The notes under the pieces were generated by a model. That model had not been told where the DNA came from. It was given only the letters and a program-made list of their open reading frames with translations, and did not search any database. DNA of 64,000 nucleotides from Kyrpidia spormannii (GTDB lineage Bacteria > Bacillota > Bacilli > Kyrpidiales > Kyrpidiaceae). Of the stretch, positions 24,511-33,042 are shown piece by piece (within the stretch, counting starts at the first letter, position 1; each line of letters starts with the position of its first letter). The stretch lies in NCBI RefSeq assembly GCF_002804065.1, contig NZ_CP024955.1:2170001-2234000 (forward strand), in the 5' to 3' direction. Made by a program: the position numbers and the translations under genes.

Positions 24511-25854
24511 TCACCCCATTTCCAAGAATAACTGGCGATAATGGCGGATCGTGGTCAAACCGTGCCGCAACGCCGCCTCGGCCCGGACATAATCCCCCCG
24601 TTTGCGATAGAGTTCCACCAGGTCCGGGTAGGCTTCTGACAGCCGCTCTTCGTCACCTAAAGTTTGCCAAATCGCCACAGCCTTTTCCAACTCGACCACT
24701 GTTCCCTCCAGATCCCCGACCTCCCGTAAAATCCGGGACAACAGATATCGAATCCGCGCCTCTTGCCCACTGTCGGGCTCTGCGGACTCCAAAGCCTGCC
24801 GGCATATGGTCTTTGCTTCCTCCGGCCGGCCGCTCTGAAGCGACAACAGCGCGATCTGCTCCAGGGTCTCCACCCATTCGTCCCGATGTCCGGCGTTGCG
24901 GTACTCCTCTGCACACTCCCGCAACATAAACATCGAGTCCGCGACCTTCCCCAGGTAACCATAATACCGGGCATAACGTGCTTTGATGTCCAGATACAAC
25001 TTTCGCTGCCGGGCGTCTTCAAACAACCTCATCGCCCGTTCCGCGTACTGGCACGCTTTCTTGTCCTCCCCCATGGCATGTAAAACCTCGGCCAGTTGAA
25101 GCGCCACTTTTCCGACTTTTGCCGGGTCCTTCTGGATCGAAACGAAAGCCTTGGCCAACACTCGGCCGGCATCTTCGAGCCGCCCCACCCGGGCATAGGC
25201 CATCCCCAAGTGATAATAGACCTCCGAGAAGAGGGTGCCGTACAGATCGGCCTCCTCCCCCATCCGTTCACACGCCTTTTCCCAATGGTAAATCGCCAGG
25301 GAGACCCGGCGCAGCTGAAGCCGGGCCCGGGCCAGGCGATCTAAACATTGCACCATCACTTGCGGGTCCGCCTCTCCGTCAAGCCCCTCGACCAGTTTTT
25401 CCAAGAGTTCTTCCGCTTGTTCCCATTGTTCTGTCCGTACATAACATTCTGCTAAATCTACCTGCAGTTTCCACGCGGGAACATATAGCGGTTCTTGTTG
25501 CAAAAGGTCTTGAAGGATCGGCGCCGCCTCTTGGGCCATCCCAGCTTCCATCTTCCCTTTGGCCAACTTGTACAACGCGTTCTGCCGCGTCTGCTGGGCG
25601 ACGTCAGAAAGAAAATGTTCCAGGGGCAACGCCAGACGTTCGGCCAATGCCCTTAACACCCGATACGAAGGCATGGCTTTGTCCGATTCAATCTGACTGA
25701 CCATGCTCACTGTCACGATGCCTTCCGCCAACGATTGTTGGGTCAGCCCCCGGGCCCGCCTCGCTTCGCGGATCTTCCACCCTAAGGAACCAGTGGGATT
25801 CTCTGTTCGTGTTCGGTCCGGCTGTGGCCGGCCTCCTGTCCGGTTCCCGCTCAC
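24511..25854 (-). CDS. XRE-family regulator with TPR repeats
   Basis: The product is 447 aa, from GTG 25854 with GGAGGGG upstream. An XRE helix-turn-helix lies at about 25–80 (LGWKIREARRARGLTQQSLA). TPR-type helical repeats fill the remainder (YHLGMAYARVGRLEDAGRVL and others). This architecture resembles peptide- or starvation-responsive Firmicute regulators of the Rap/PlcR/MecR type. No cognate small peptide gene is visible next to it. Target genes are unknown. Confidence 0.85.
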   Translation of the reverse strand: MSGNRTGGRPQPDRTRTENPTGSLGWKIREARRARGLTQQSLAEGIVTVSMVSQIESDKAMPSYRVLRALAERLALPLEHFLSDVAQQTRQNALYKLAKGKMEAGMAQEAAPILQDLLQQEPLYVPAWKLQVDLAECYVRTEQWEQAEELLEKLVEGLDGEADPQVMVQCLDRLARARLQLRRVSLAIYHWEKACERMGEEADLYGTLFSEVYYHLGMAYARVGRLEDAGRVLAKAFVSIQKDPAKVGKVALQLAEVLHAMGEDKKACQYAERAMRLFEDARQRKLYLDIKARYARYYGYLGKVADSMFMLRECAEEYRNAGHRDEWVETLEQIALLSLQSGRPEEAKTICRQALESAEPDSGQEARIRYLLSRILREVGDLEGTVVELEKAVAIWQTLGDEERLSEAYPDLVELYRKRGDYVRAEAALRHGLTTIRHYRQLFLEMG

Positions 25855-25956
25855 TGACACCCCTCCCACCCCATTGCATTGTCCACATTTGTAGAACCGT
25901 GGCACACACAACTATACCATAGCCTGCCAAGTTGGACTAGATCAATTTCCTTTAAC

Positions 25957-26820
25957 TTACGAATGATTTTGATTAAAGCTCCGGGACTCGGGGCTCACTT
26001 CTCCGGGAATAGCCCGGTTCATCCCTTCCCGCACAGCCTGCTCCCATCCCGGCACAGCGAACCGGTAACTGCCCATCACCAGGCTGGGTTGCGCTAACCC
26101 CAACCAAGCGAGGGGCGCCAGCCACCCTGGAACGATTGCCTCCGCCCGTCGACGGCGCAAAACGCGGTCCACCGCCCGGCTGACATCCTCCGGGCGCAAA
26201 AGCGGCATCCACCGGGGAACCCGGTACAAAGGGGTGTGGAGCTTTCCCTTCACCATCGCCGTATCCACCGGCCCGGGAGAGACGAGCCCCACGTGAAATC
26301 CTTGCGGAGCCAGCTCTTGGCGCAGAGAGGCGGCAAACCCCCGAAGGGCCATTTTGCTGCTGCAATAGGCCGCGAAAAAGGGTAAGGGAAAATGAGTGGA
26401 CAAGGAAGATAACAGGACAATGGACCTCATCCCCCCTCGCCCGAGAATCGGTACTAAGCCCTGAACGGCCCGAACGGCCCCCCAGAAATTCACATTCATC
26501 GTCTGTTCGAACTCTTCCGTCAACATCCCGGATACCGGAGCCAAGGGCAGAATCCCCGCCGAATAAATGAGGGCATCCAATCGCCCGAGGCTTTGTTCAA
26601 CAGCCTCGGCCATGGCCGAAGCCGCTTCGGTGGAGGTCACGTCGACAGAAAAAACGTGTACCTTTCCCGGCAACGTTTCGGCCGCCCTCAGCAAACCATC
26701 CCGGTCCCGGGCAAAGAGAATGAGCTCGGCACCCTCCCCAGATAACCGAGTTGCAACGGCCTGGCCGATCCCCCGGGAGGCGCCAACGATCGCCACACAT
26801 CGGCCGTCATAGAATCCCAC
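25957..26820 (-). CDS. short-chain dehydrogenase/reductase
   Basis: The product is 287 aa, from GTG 26820 behind GGGGG. Cofactor motif GASRGIG (13–19), structural Asn111 (NVNFWG), catalytic Ser138/139 and the Tyr152–Lys156 pair (AAYCSSK) are all present. This is a classical SDR; the C-terminal extension with VLRRRRAEAIVPGWLAPLAW resembles membrane-associated lipid or ketoacyl reductases. Substrate unknown. Its first codons overlap the end of a small zinc-ribbon ORF. Confidence 0.92.
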   Translation of the reverse strand: MGFYDGRCVAIVGASRGIGQAVATRLSGEGAELILFARDRDGLLRAAETLPGKVHVFSVDVTSTEAASAMAEAVEQSLGRLDALIYSAGILPLAPVSGMLTEEFEQTMNVNFWGAVRAVQGLVPILGRGGMRSIVLLSSLSTHFPLPFFAAYCSSKMALRGFAASLRQELAPQGFHVGLVSPGPVDTAMVKGKLHTPLYRVPRWMPLLRPEDVSRAVDRVLRRRRAEAIVPGWLAPLAWLGLAQPSLVMGSYRFAVPGWEQAVREGMNRAIPGEVSPESRSFNQNHS

Positions 26821-27010
26821 TTTGATCCCCCTTCCGCGTGTTCGTCATGCCGGTGAGAAACACATCGGCAAATCGCTTCATACATACCTCGTCTTCACAT
26901 AAGGGGACGCCATCGGAGACTGGCCGACCACATATGATACACGAAGAAGATCCCCCGCCCCATTCAACGAGGTGGGGCGGGTCTTCGGGGGGACGCATAT
27001 CGGGTGTCAT
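26807..27010 (-). CDS. small zinc-ribbon-like protein
   Basis: The product is 67 aa, from ATG 27010 with GGGGTGA upstream. It contains CIICG and a second Cys pair (PLCEDEVCMKRFA), a spacing compatible with one zinc site. The C-terminus is polar. It lies 16 nt after the aldolase-like gene and overlaps the SDR start by 14 nt, so it probably belongs to that transcript. Family not recognised. Confidence 0.55.
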   Translation of the reverse strand: MTPDMRPPEDPPHLVEWGGGSSSCIICGRPVSDGVPLCEDEVCMKRFADVFLTGMTNTRKGDQSGIL

Positions 27011-27026
27011 CGGCTGTCACCCCGTC

Positions 27027-28109
27027 TCAAACCATCGGGACATGACGGAGAATTTTCCCGTCGATCCGCGCAAAAATGTCGTCCAAATCCGTGCCCGTAA
27101 TCGTCAAGCCGTGATTCTTGAGGCCAATCACCGCCCGTTCGGGCCGCGGCGCCTCCCGGACGAGTCCCGCCACTTCCCTGGCCAACTGAATCGTCCCGCA
27201 GGGGTAATTCACCTGGGTGGCCTTCACGCCGTCCATCCACGCGTGGACGTGGACAATGGCACCAACCTGGGGATGGTCGCGGTAGATCATCCAATGCTCA
27301 ATGGCGTCCACAGACACCCGGCGGGGCTGAATGTGGGGAGGAACGGACAGGACCATCTCGTTGCGAGTCTCATCGTAATCTTTCACCAACAGCACGTGCT
27401 CGCCCACGGTGGTCATCGCTCCTTTATTAATGCCGCTGGCACTCATCCAGAAACCGCCGCTCGGGCAACGGGCGCTGAGATTACCGTAGCTGAGCCCCCC
27501 GATACCGAACAAATGGTGGATATGGCGCATGTCCCGGGGCGATAACAATTGCTCCATTGGAAAAGGCGCAGGCAACAAGTCCCATTCATCCAGCCGCCGG
27601 CCCGCTTCGCACAACCGCTTGGATACGGCATCTCCTTCCCACAGGAACTCGGGAAGATCCGGTTCAAATCGATTGTTGATCACCAACCGCGACGTGGCGA
27701 GGGGCCACAGCCGATCCACCACCTTCGCAATCCACCGATCAAACCCGCCGTCCTCTTCCACCACGTAAGAGCCTTGCTCCAGCGTCACGAAGGCCGCCCG
27801 GCAAGCCGAGGGATCCCGATCCGTCATGAGCAGGAGATTCCCCAGGGATCGAATGAGCATCGGATAACCGAAATGAAGGAGATTGTCCGGCCACTGGTCG
27901 AGAAAGACCACCGACACCACGTACACACTTTGCGAACGCCGCCGATAGGGGATTATCCGGCCGGGCTCCAACACGTGAAAGACCACCGTAGATTCCCGAA
28001 TCTCTGCCTGATCCGCCTGCACCATCCCTCTCCGGCGCATCTCCGCCTGCAGCGCATCGAGAAAACGGTCTTCCGCCGTATCCCAATCCCCTACGATTGC
28101 AAACCCCAT
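27027..28109 (-). CDS. class II aldolase/adducin-like protein with novel N-terminal domain
   Basis: The product is 360 aa, from ATG 28109 with GGGGAGGG upstream. Residues about 180–355 form a class II aldolase/adducin domain. It has the glycine loop GGLSYGNLSAR, zinc ligands in HVHAWMDG and the distal His in GLKNHGLTITG. The first 170 residues (mixed alpha/beta, with VYVVSVVFLDQW) are not assigned to a family. Aldolase relatives act on sugar phosphates or methylthio compounds. Reaction unknown. Confidence 0.75.
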   Translation of the reverse strand: MGFAIVGDWDTAEDRFLDALQAEMRRRGMVQADQAEIRESTVVFHVLEPGRIIPYRRRSQSVYVVSVVFLDQWPDNLLHFGYPMLIRSLGNLLLMTDRDPSACRAAFVTLEQGSYVVEEDGGFDRWIAKVVDRLWPLATSRLVINNRFEPDLPEFLWEGDAVSKRLCEAGRRLDEWDLLPAPFPMEQLLSPRDMRHIHHLFGIGGLSYGNLSARCPSGGFWMSASGINKGAMTTVGEHVLLVKDYDETRNEMVLSVPPHIQPRRVSVDAIEHWMIYRDHPQVGAIVHVHAWMDGVKATQVNYPCGTIQLAREVAGLVREAPRPERAVIGLKNHGLTITGTDLDDIFARIDGKILRHVPMV

Positions 28110-28289
28110 CGCAAATCCCTCCCCGCGGCCATTTCGGCAAATCTTTGGAAAAAGTATGCCCTTCCCTTCAACTCCTCATGCCGACCATCGAACGAGCCAT
28201 CGCACATTTTCCCGGCCCTAGGTAAGGCGTCCACAATTCTTGGCGCAGGGCTGCATCTTTATAGCACCAGATAAGGAGGTGAACAACGT

Positions 28290-28436
28290 ATGTACTGGGG
28301 TGTGTTCGGTCCCGCGACCCGCTGGGCCGTCGTGTTCCTGATCATCTTTGTGTTGTTCTTCCTCATCGCACCCGGCGACGGGTTGGGCGGTTACGGAGTC
28401 GGCGGTGGTGCAGCAGCCAGCGCGGCGGCTTTCTAA
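28290..28436 (+). CDS. 48-aa membrane microprotein, copy 1 (YjcZ-like)
   Basis: A consensus ribosome site AAGGAGGTGA precedes ATG 28290. The product has one membrane helix (about 12–28: WAVVFLIIFVLFFLIA) and a Gly/Ala-rich C-terminus ending AAASAAAF. A paralogue at 37799–37933 shares the start (VFG..TRWAVVFL) and the AAASAAA end. Size and composition recall the YjcZ family of tiny sporulation membrane proteins, with the hydrophobic and Gly-rich halves in the opposite order. Function unknown. A hairpin follows the stop. Confidence 0.8.
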   Translation: MYWGVFGPATRWAVVFLIIFVLFFLIAPGDGLGGYGVGGGAAASAAAF

Positions 28437-28453
28437 GACGGCAAGGGTACGCG

Positions 28454-28475
28454 AGGGGAGGGGACACCCTCCCTT
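28454..28475. terminator. hairpin after microprotein 1
   Basis: GGGAGGG (28456–28462) pairs with CCCTCCC (28467–28473), with extra A–T and G–T pairs at the base and a 4-nt loop. It reaches the stop codon of the convergent aminotransferase. No T-run, so termination is only likely. Confidence 0.45.
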
Positions 28476-29632
28476 CACGGCCATTCCGCCACTCCTTCAA
28501 CCGCCCGATCCACGTCTTCTTCGCTATTGAAAAATCCTAAAGAGGCTCGCACCCACGGAGTTCTGGGAATGATCCGCATCAGAATGCCTCGGGATCGCAG
28601 TCTTTCCAGCACCTCTTCAGGCTTCCGCCCCTGCACTTCAAAACTCACCAGTCCCGCATGATTGTCCGGTGTGACCACCTGAACGCCGGGAACTTCGCCG
28701 AGCAACGACCGAAACCTCGCCGCCAATCGATGGGTTCGGCGGTAAATCCCCGTCCACCCCACGTCTTCACCGAATCGCAGACTCTCCAGCATTCCAGCAA
28801 AGAGTGGCGCCGAGAACGATGCCACTTCGAATTTTCGCGCGTCTTGATGAAGGACCACCTCGGGCCAAGGTCCCATCTGTTTGAGCCCGGCCCACCCCAC
28901 CAAAGTAGGCTGGACTTGTTCCAACCGGTCTTCGGCAATATACAGGGCGCCGCACCCCTCGGGGCCGCACAGCCATTTTTGTCCCGGCATGGCGTAAAAA
29001 TCCACGCCCGTTTGTTTGAGATTCAAGGGGAGAGCACCGACGCCCTGGGCGCCATCCACCAGTGTCCACAACCCCCGCTCCCTTGCCCAGGAAGCCACGC
29101 GCTCCATTGGCAACACAGCCCCGGTTTGGTAGGAAACATGGGAGAAAGCGATCATTCGAGTCCTCGAAGTCACCGCCTGCTCCAACGCCGCAATCATGTT
29201 TTTCTCCCCGACCCCGAGGTCGATGAACCGGATCTGGACCCCTTTGCGAGAAGCGAGGAGATAAAGGGGCATGATGACGCCGGAGTGCTCGAGGTTTGTA
29301 GTGATCACTTCGTCGCCCGCCTGCCAATCGAGCCCCGCCAAGGCCAGCCCGATCCCCTCTGTGGTGTTCTGGGTCAAGGCAATGGAAGCGGTCGTTGCTC
29401 CTGTCAATTCTGCCCAGGCCCGACGAAGGGTTTCTTTCAACTCGGAGACACGCTGGTGGAGCTCTGGATCGATCCGACCCCGATCCACCTCCGCCGCCGT
29501 CTGTTTCTCCACGGCGCGCATTGCCCGCTCCGGGAGGGGACCGGTGGTCCCCGTATTCATATAAATCCACCGCATTGCCGCCGGCATCTCCTGGCGGATC
29601 TGGTCCAGCGACATTCGCAGTTCTTCGGTCAC
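28475..29632 (-). CDS. class V (cysteine desulfurase-like) PLP aminotransferase
   Basis: The product is 385 aa. GTG 29632 was chosen because GGAGG sits 7 nt upstream; the frame continues but has no better signal. PLP-fold features are NTTEGIGLAL (phosphate loop), SHVSYQTGAVLP, the cofactor Asp in VDGAQGVGALPL and the Schiff-base Lys in MPGQKWLCGPEG. The usual NifS/SufS active-site Cys loop is not obvious, so it may be an isopenicillin-epimerase-like or other class V enzyme. No Fe–S scaffold gene is adjacent. Confidence 0.88.
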   Translation of the reverse strand: MTEELRMSLDQIRQEMPAAMRWIYMNTGTTGPLPERAMRAVEKQTAAEVDRGRIDPELHQRVSELKETLRRAWAELTGATTASIALTQNTTEGIGLALAGLDWQAGDEVITTNLEHSGVIMPLYLLASRKGVQIRFIDLGVGEKNMIAALEQAVTSRTRMIAFSHVSYQTGAVLPMERVASWARERGLWTLVDGAQGVGALPLNLKQTGVDFYAMPGQKWLCGPEGCGALYIAEDRLEQVQPTLVGWAGLKQMGPWPEVVLHQDARKFEVASFSAPLFAGMLESLRFGEDVGWTGIYRRTHRLAARFRSLLGEVPGVQVVTPDNHAGLVSFEVQGRKPEEVLERLRSRGILMRIIPRTPWVRASLGFFNSEEDVDRAVEGVAEWP

Positions 29633-29654
29633 CACACATCCTCCTGTCCATCTG

Positions 29655-29676
29655 GCCCCGTCGGGGCGATTTTTTC
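29655..29676 (+). terminator. plus-strand intrinsic terminator antisense to minus-strand genes
   Basis: GCCCC (29655–29659), loop GTC, GGGGC (29663–29667), then GATTTTTT on the plus strand. All flanking genes run on the minus strand, so it would stop only antisense transcripts. Confidence 0.5.
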
Positions 29677-29738
29677 GTCTGCCCGAGATTCCGGGAAACA
29701 CTGTGCCCACCGGGTCGCCCCGAGGGCTTCGGGCGGCG

Positions 29739-30131
29739 CTACTTGTAAAAAACCGGCTCATCTGTGGGTTCAAGGTATGAACCGTAGGTCCAGATCAATT
29801 CGTGCTGGATATTGATCAAGTATTCCCCGTCGCCGAGAACCTGCTCCACAATCCCCACCCGATACCGATGACGCCGCACATGCCCGAGGTATTTCACTTT
29901 TTGTCCGACTTGGAACTCCCCTCCCGTCGTTCCAGACACAAGATCCAGCGCCCCGGGAAACTCTCTGCCCAGATCGTCTGACACGTGGAGAGTCGCCGGA
30001 CGGCGATGGTGCCGTCCACCGGCCCTTGGCCCTTCTCCGGGAAGGCGCCCCCGCCCGTGCCCCGGAGGACGCCGGCGGCGGGATCCCCGGCGCCCGGCGG
30101 AAGAACCCGGACTTGGCTTATCATGAGACAT
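29739..30131 (-). CDS. basic, KOW/SH3-like small protein
   Basis: The product is 130 aa; ATG 30131 lies 4 nt after GGAGG, and longer in-frame starts exist up to 30212. The first half is Arg/Gly/Pro-rich, basic and disordered (GRRGSRRRRPPGHGRGR). The last 60 residues look like a small beta barrel (VGQKVKYLGHVRRHRYRVGI, DGEYLINIQHELIWTYGSYL). The combination suggests nucleic-acid or polymer binding, perhaps spore- or ribosome-linked. No family recognised. Confidence 0.55.
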   Translation of the reverse strand: MSHDKPSPGSSAGRRGSRRRRPPGHGRGRLPGEGPRAGGRHHRRPATLHVSDDLGREFPGALDLVSGTTGGEFQVGQKVKYLGHVRRHRYRVGIVEQVLGDGEYLINIQHELIWTYGSYLEPTDEPVFYK

Positions 30132-30168
30132 CCATCCTCCACCCGCGGGTTTATTCGACCGCCTTCCG

Positions 30169-30441
30169 TCACCGCGCTCCATCGGCTCCGTCCGGCCCCC
30201 TATCCTCGCCATTTTTCAACACGCGACCCCGATGCCGAAGCACCATCCTGGCAAAAACGCCATCATCCACCGGCCCGAGATTCGCGCGGTACAGATCGAG
30301 GGAAATGTGGCAACCATCCCGGTCTTCTTCGGTCTCAAAACGGGCCGCGCCCACCGATCCATCCATAAGCGTGTACGTCAAATAAAAGGAACTCACCGTC
30401 TCGGAGGAGCACACCTCCTTATCTCTCTGTCTCTTTTCCAT
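30169..30441 (-). CDS. hypothetical small protein
   Basis: The product is 90 aa from ATG 30441, or possibly GTG 30396, since AAGGAGG lies inside the first codons. The core (SFYLTYTLMDGSVGAARFETE, then HISLDLYRANLG) reads like a folded alpha/beta domain; the C-terminal 15 residues are polar. It is divergent from the beta-lactamase-fold gene and 37 nt upstream of the basic small protein. Family not recognised. Confidence 0.5.
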   Translation of the reverse strand: MEKRQRDKEVCSSETVSSFYLTYTLMDGSVGAARFETEEDRDGCHISLDLYRANLGPVDDGVFARMVLRHRGRVLKNGEDRGPDGADGAR

Positions 30442-30494
30442 GCTACAATGATACCAGTTCAGCGCAAAAAGAACACCTGTGAGGAGGCCGCTGC

Positions 30495-31451
30495 ATGTAC
30501 ACCCCGTACAGTCCCGGGCGACTATCCCGGTTCACCCAGCAAAAAAATGCCGCCGCGCGGCGAAAACGCATGCGCCGCCGCCGGTTGACCCTCGCGGTTC
30601 TCGTCTTGGTTCTCGGGTGGACAGGATGGGAGTTGGGGCGGGCCATCGCCACCTGGGCTAGGGGAACTGACGCATCGGCCCACCTTGCCCCGCCGGATTA
30701 TACAGCACTGAAACAAGCCATCAACGGATACATAACGTCTCAGCCCGGAACTTATGGCGTCGTCGTAGTGGACCTAGACTCGGGCGCGAAGCTCGACATC
30801 GACGGAAATCGCGTTTTTTTCGCGGCCAGCACCTTTAAGCTTCCTATGAATCTCTATCTTTACACGTTGATCGCCCAAGGTAAAGTCGATCCCAACACCA
30901 AACTCATCTACGAGGCGTCCGATTACGAAGATGGCACAGGATGGATTGCCTCCACCCCCGTGGGAACGGAGTACACGATCCGAGAACTGTCCCAAGCCTC
31001 GATCGTGGCGAGTGACAACGTGGCCACGAATATTCTCCTGGACGACCTGGGGGTCGACAACGTAAAGGCCTTTATGCGCCAATTGGGCGGCAAAGAGGTG
31101 GTGGATGGCGACAACGTGACTACTCCTGACGACATGGCCCTGTATGCGGTGAAATTATTTGAATTCGTCAAGAAAAATCCCACTGTGGCGGCGCCCCTGA
31201 TCGACGACCTGGAACACACGGATTTTAACGATCGAATCCCGGCCAAACTGCCGAAGGGAGTCCCGGTGGCACACAAGATCGGCAACTGGACCGATCAATG
31301 GCACGACGTGGGGATCGTCTTCCTGTCCGGGCGCCCGTACGTGATCAGCCTATTCAGCCGGGACATCGACCAGGACACCGCCGCCCAGGTTCTTTCCACC
31401 GTGTCGAGAATGGTGTACGATTACCAAGCCACCCTCCCCAAGTCATCCTAA
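30495..31451 (+). CDS. class A beta-lactamase-fold serine hydrolase
   Basis: The product is 318 aa. A basic N-terminus (residues 1–30) precedes one membrane anchor (about 31–52), placing the domain outside the cell. Catalytic motifs are SxxK (Ser112-Thr-Phe-Lys115), SDN (173–175) and a KTG-equivalent reading KIG (261–263). I do not see the class A ExxxN Glu motif, so it may be a DD-carboxypeptidase-like or degenerate wall enzyme rather than a true penicillinase. A TACAAT at 30444–30449 may be its -10. Confidence 0.85.
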   Translation: MYTPYSPGRLSRFTQQKNAAARRKRMRRRRLTLAVLVLVLGWTGWELGRAIATWARGTDASAHLAPPDYTALKQAINGYITSQPGTYGVVVVDLDSGAKLDIDGNRVFFAASTFKLPMNLYLYTLIAQGKVDPNTKLIYEASDYEDGTGWIASTPVGTEYTIRELSQASIVASDNVATNILLDDLGVDNVKAFMRQLGGKEVVDGDNVTTPDDMALYAVKLFEFVKKNPTVAAPLIDDLEHTDFNDRIPAKLPKGVPVAHKIGNWTDQWHDVGIVFLSGRPYVISLFSRDIDQDTAAQVLSTVSRMVYDYQATLPKSS

Positions 31452-32735
31452 TTTCCCGGAAGGCGCCTCGGCAGCCTCGTCCAGCGCCTTCAAAATGGGC
31501 TCCCGGTGCTCCCGGCACCGCTCCCTCCATTCGGGTGGAACCAACACATACAAACGCCACAGGTCCCGATATTTTTGTTCCAAGAGGCGCACCTCCAATT
31601 CGGTGGTCACCCCCGCCTCGCCCAAGGGTTTCACCCCGTCTGCCGTCAGACACCGGGCATCGACCTCTTTCATAAAGGTCTCCGCCTGGCAGTAAAGAAT
31701 CACCTCGTCTTCCCCACATCCCAAGCGCCGGGCTATCCACCGTTCCAGTCTTCGGCGGGTGGCCGGTTCCCGGAGACCCTGGACCCACCGAATCCTCTGT
31801 TCCGGGGAGAGATCGCCAGGATACACTTCTACTCCGCGTTTAAAAAGGCCCCGGCGCGCCAAGCGATCCAACATGCGGCCGATCCGGCCGTCCTTCTCGC
31901 CCATGCGCCGAAGAGCTTCCAATAGTTCCGCATCCCCCCAGCCCAAAAGCTGCTCCTCGGTGATCCCTTCTCCTTCCGCCCCCCATTCCACCATCCGGGC
32001 CACCATCGCCGACGAAGCAATTTTCGCATGATGATAATACAACCGTTCTGTCAGTACATACCGCATATGAAGCATATGGAAAAATTCAGACCGCACGTCC
32101 GCCCGTTCCCGGCCCCCTTTGACGAGGTTCAGGGCCAACCTTCCCTCCGCGATGATAAAATTGGACACGATCCGATCGTCGTAATCCATTCGAAGGCCGG
32201 CAAATCGCGCGTCCCGGCGCACGTAATCGAACAGATCCGCGTCCACCGTCCCGGATACGATCTCTCTCGCCCATGGCCATTCAAAAGGTTCCCGGGGATC
32301 CAGGAGCCTGTGGACAAAAGACAGCACCCCCATCCGGTCCAAGAGTTCGCCGATCTCTTCGGAGAACACGTGACGAAGCCGGGCACCGGTGTCGTGGCGA
32401 GGAAACAGGCGCCACTCATCCTCCAGGGTGTGACCAAAGGGGACGTGGGTCACGTCATGAAGCAAAGCCGCCAAAGCCACCCCTTCCAGTTGTCCCGCAT
32501 CCGCTTGGGTGAGTTCGGACGAACCGGCCGCCCACAGGTGGTTCATGATCTGTTTCGCCACCCAATAAGTGCCAAGGGAATGCTCGAACCGGGTGTGGTG
32601 ACACCCGGGGTACACGAGGTAGGCCGTTCCCAGTTGCCGAATCCCCCGCAATCGTTGAAAAGCCCGGGTATCGATCACCCGGGTGGCCCAAGAACTGAGA
32701 TGAATATCGCCGTGGATCGGGTCGCGGATCATCAT
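31443..32735 (-). CDS. HD-domain phosphohydrolase (YwfO/dGTPase-like)
   Basis: The product is 430 aa. ATG 32735 follows GGAGGAGAGG; upstream in-frame sequence lacks a ribosome site. The N-terminus MMIRDPIHGDIHLS and RLRGIRQLGTAYLVYPG match the YwfO-type HD family. Metal ligands are in RFEHSLGTYW and LLHDVTHVPFGH. Members hydrolyse nucleotides or dNTPs. It converges with the beta-lactamase-like gene, overlapping its last 9 nt. Confidence 0.88.
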   Translation of the reverse strand: MMIRDPIHGDIHLSSWATRVIDTRAFQRLRGIRQLGTAYLVYPGCHHTRFEHSLGTYWVAKQIMNHLWAAGSSELTQADAGQLEGVALAALLHDVTHVPFGHTLEDEWRLFPRHDTGARLRHVFSEEIGELLDRMGVLSFVHRLLDPREPFEWPWAREIVSGTVDADLFDYVRRDARFAGLRMDYDDRIVSNFIIAEGRLALNLVKGGRERADVRSEFFHMLHMRYVLTERLYYHHAKIASSAMVARMVEWGAEGEGITEEQLLGWGDAELLEALRRMGEKDGRIGRMLDRLARRGLFKRGVEVYPGDLSPEQRIRWVQGLREPATRRRLERWIARRLGCGEDEVILYCQAETFMKEVDARCLTADGVKPLGEAGVTTELEVRLLEQKYRDLWRLYVLVPPEWRERCREHREPILKALDEAAEAPSGKLG

Positions 32736-32855
32736 GGGGCTCACCTCTCCTCCATTGTACCGAGCCGGGGGATGACCGTCCACGTTTGGGACCCCAAGAG
32801 CCTCACCCCTCAGCCAATCAAAGGTCCCGGCGCACACGAGCGACCGGGGCTTTGC

Positions 32856-32970
32856 TAAGCGAAGGCGGCATTCACATCGTAGAATCGCATCAACAGATCG
32901 ATCACCGTGGTTTTACCCGCTCCGGTGGGGCCGACGATCAGCCACGGTACGCCCGGGTACGTTTTCGTCT
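32856..32970 (-). pseudogene. remnant of an ABC exporter nucleotide-binding domain
   Basis: In one minus-strand frame the sequence reads [20 protein letters not shown] and then LMRFYDV, the Walker A region typical of MsbA/LmrA-type ABC exporters. It stops at TAG 32856–32858 after VNAAFA. There is no start codon or upstream transmembrane domain, and downstream motifs are absent. It is a short fossil fragment directly beside the LexA-like site of the mutasome operon. Confidence 0.75.
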
Positions 32971-32975
32971 TATCG

Positions 32976-32991
32976 CAAACATTTGTTTGCA
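32976..32991. promoter_or_regulatory. LexA-like operator (SOS box)
   Basis: GCAAACATTTGTTTGC is a perfect 16-nt palindrome. It resembles the Bacillus LexA site CGAAC-N4-GTTCG with one change per half (AAAC-N4-GTTT). It overlaps the -35 of the promoter for the imuB-like and dnaE2 genes, where LexA would be expected. Confidence 0.7.
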
Positions 32992-33015
32992 ATTCTTTCC
33001 CCTACCCGTTATAAT
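32988..33015 (+). promoter_or_regulatory. sigma-A promoter of the mutasome operon
   Basis: TTGCAA (32988–32993) and TATAAT (33010–33015) are 16 nt apart; TTTGCA one base earlier would give 17. The predicted transcript starts about 33022, leaving a leader of about 55 nt. Confidence 0.75.
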
Positions 33016-33042
33016 AAAGAGCACCACATCAAGAGAGGGGGC

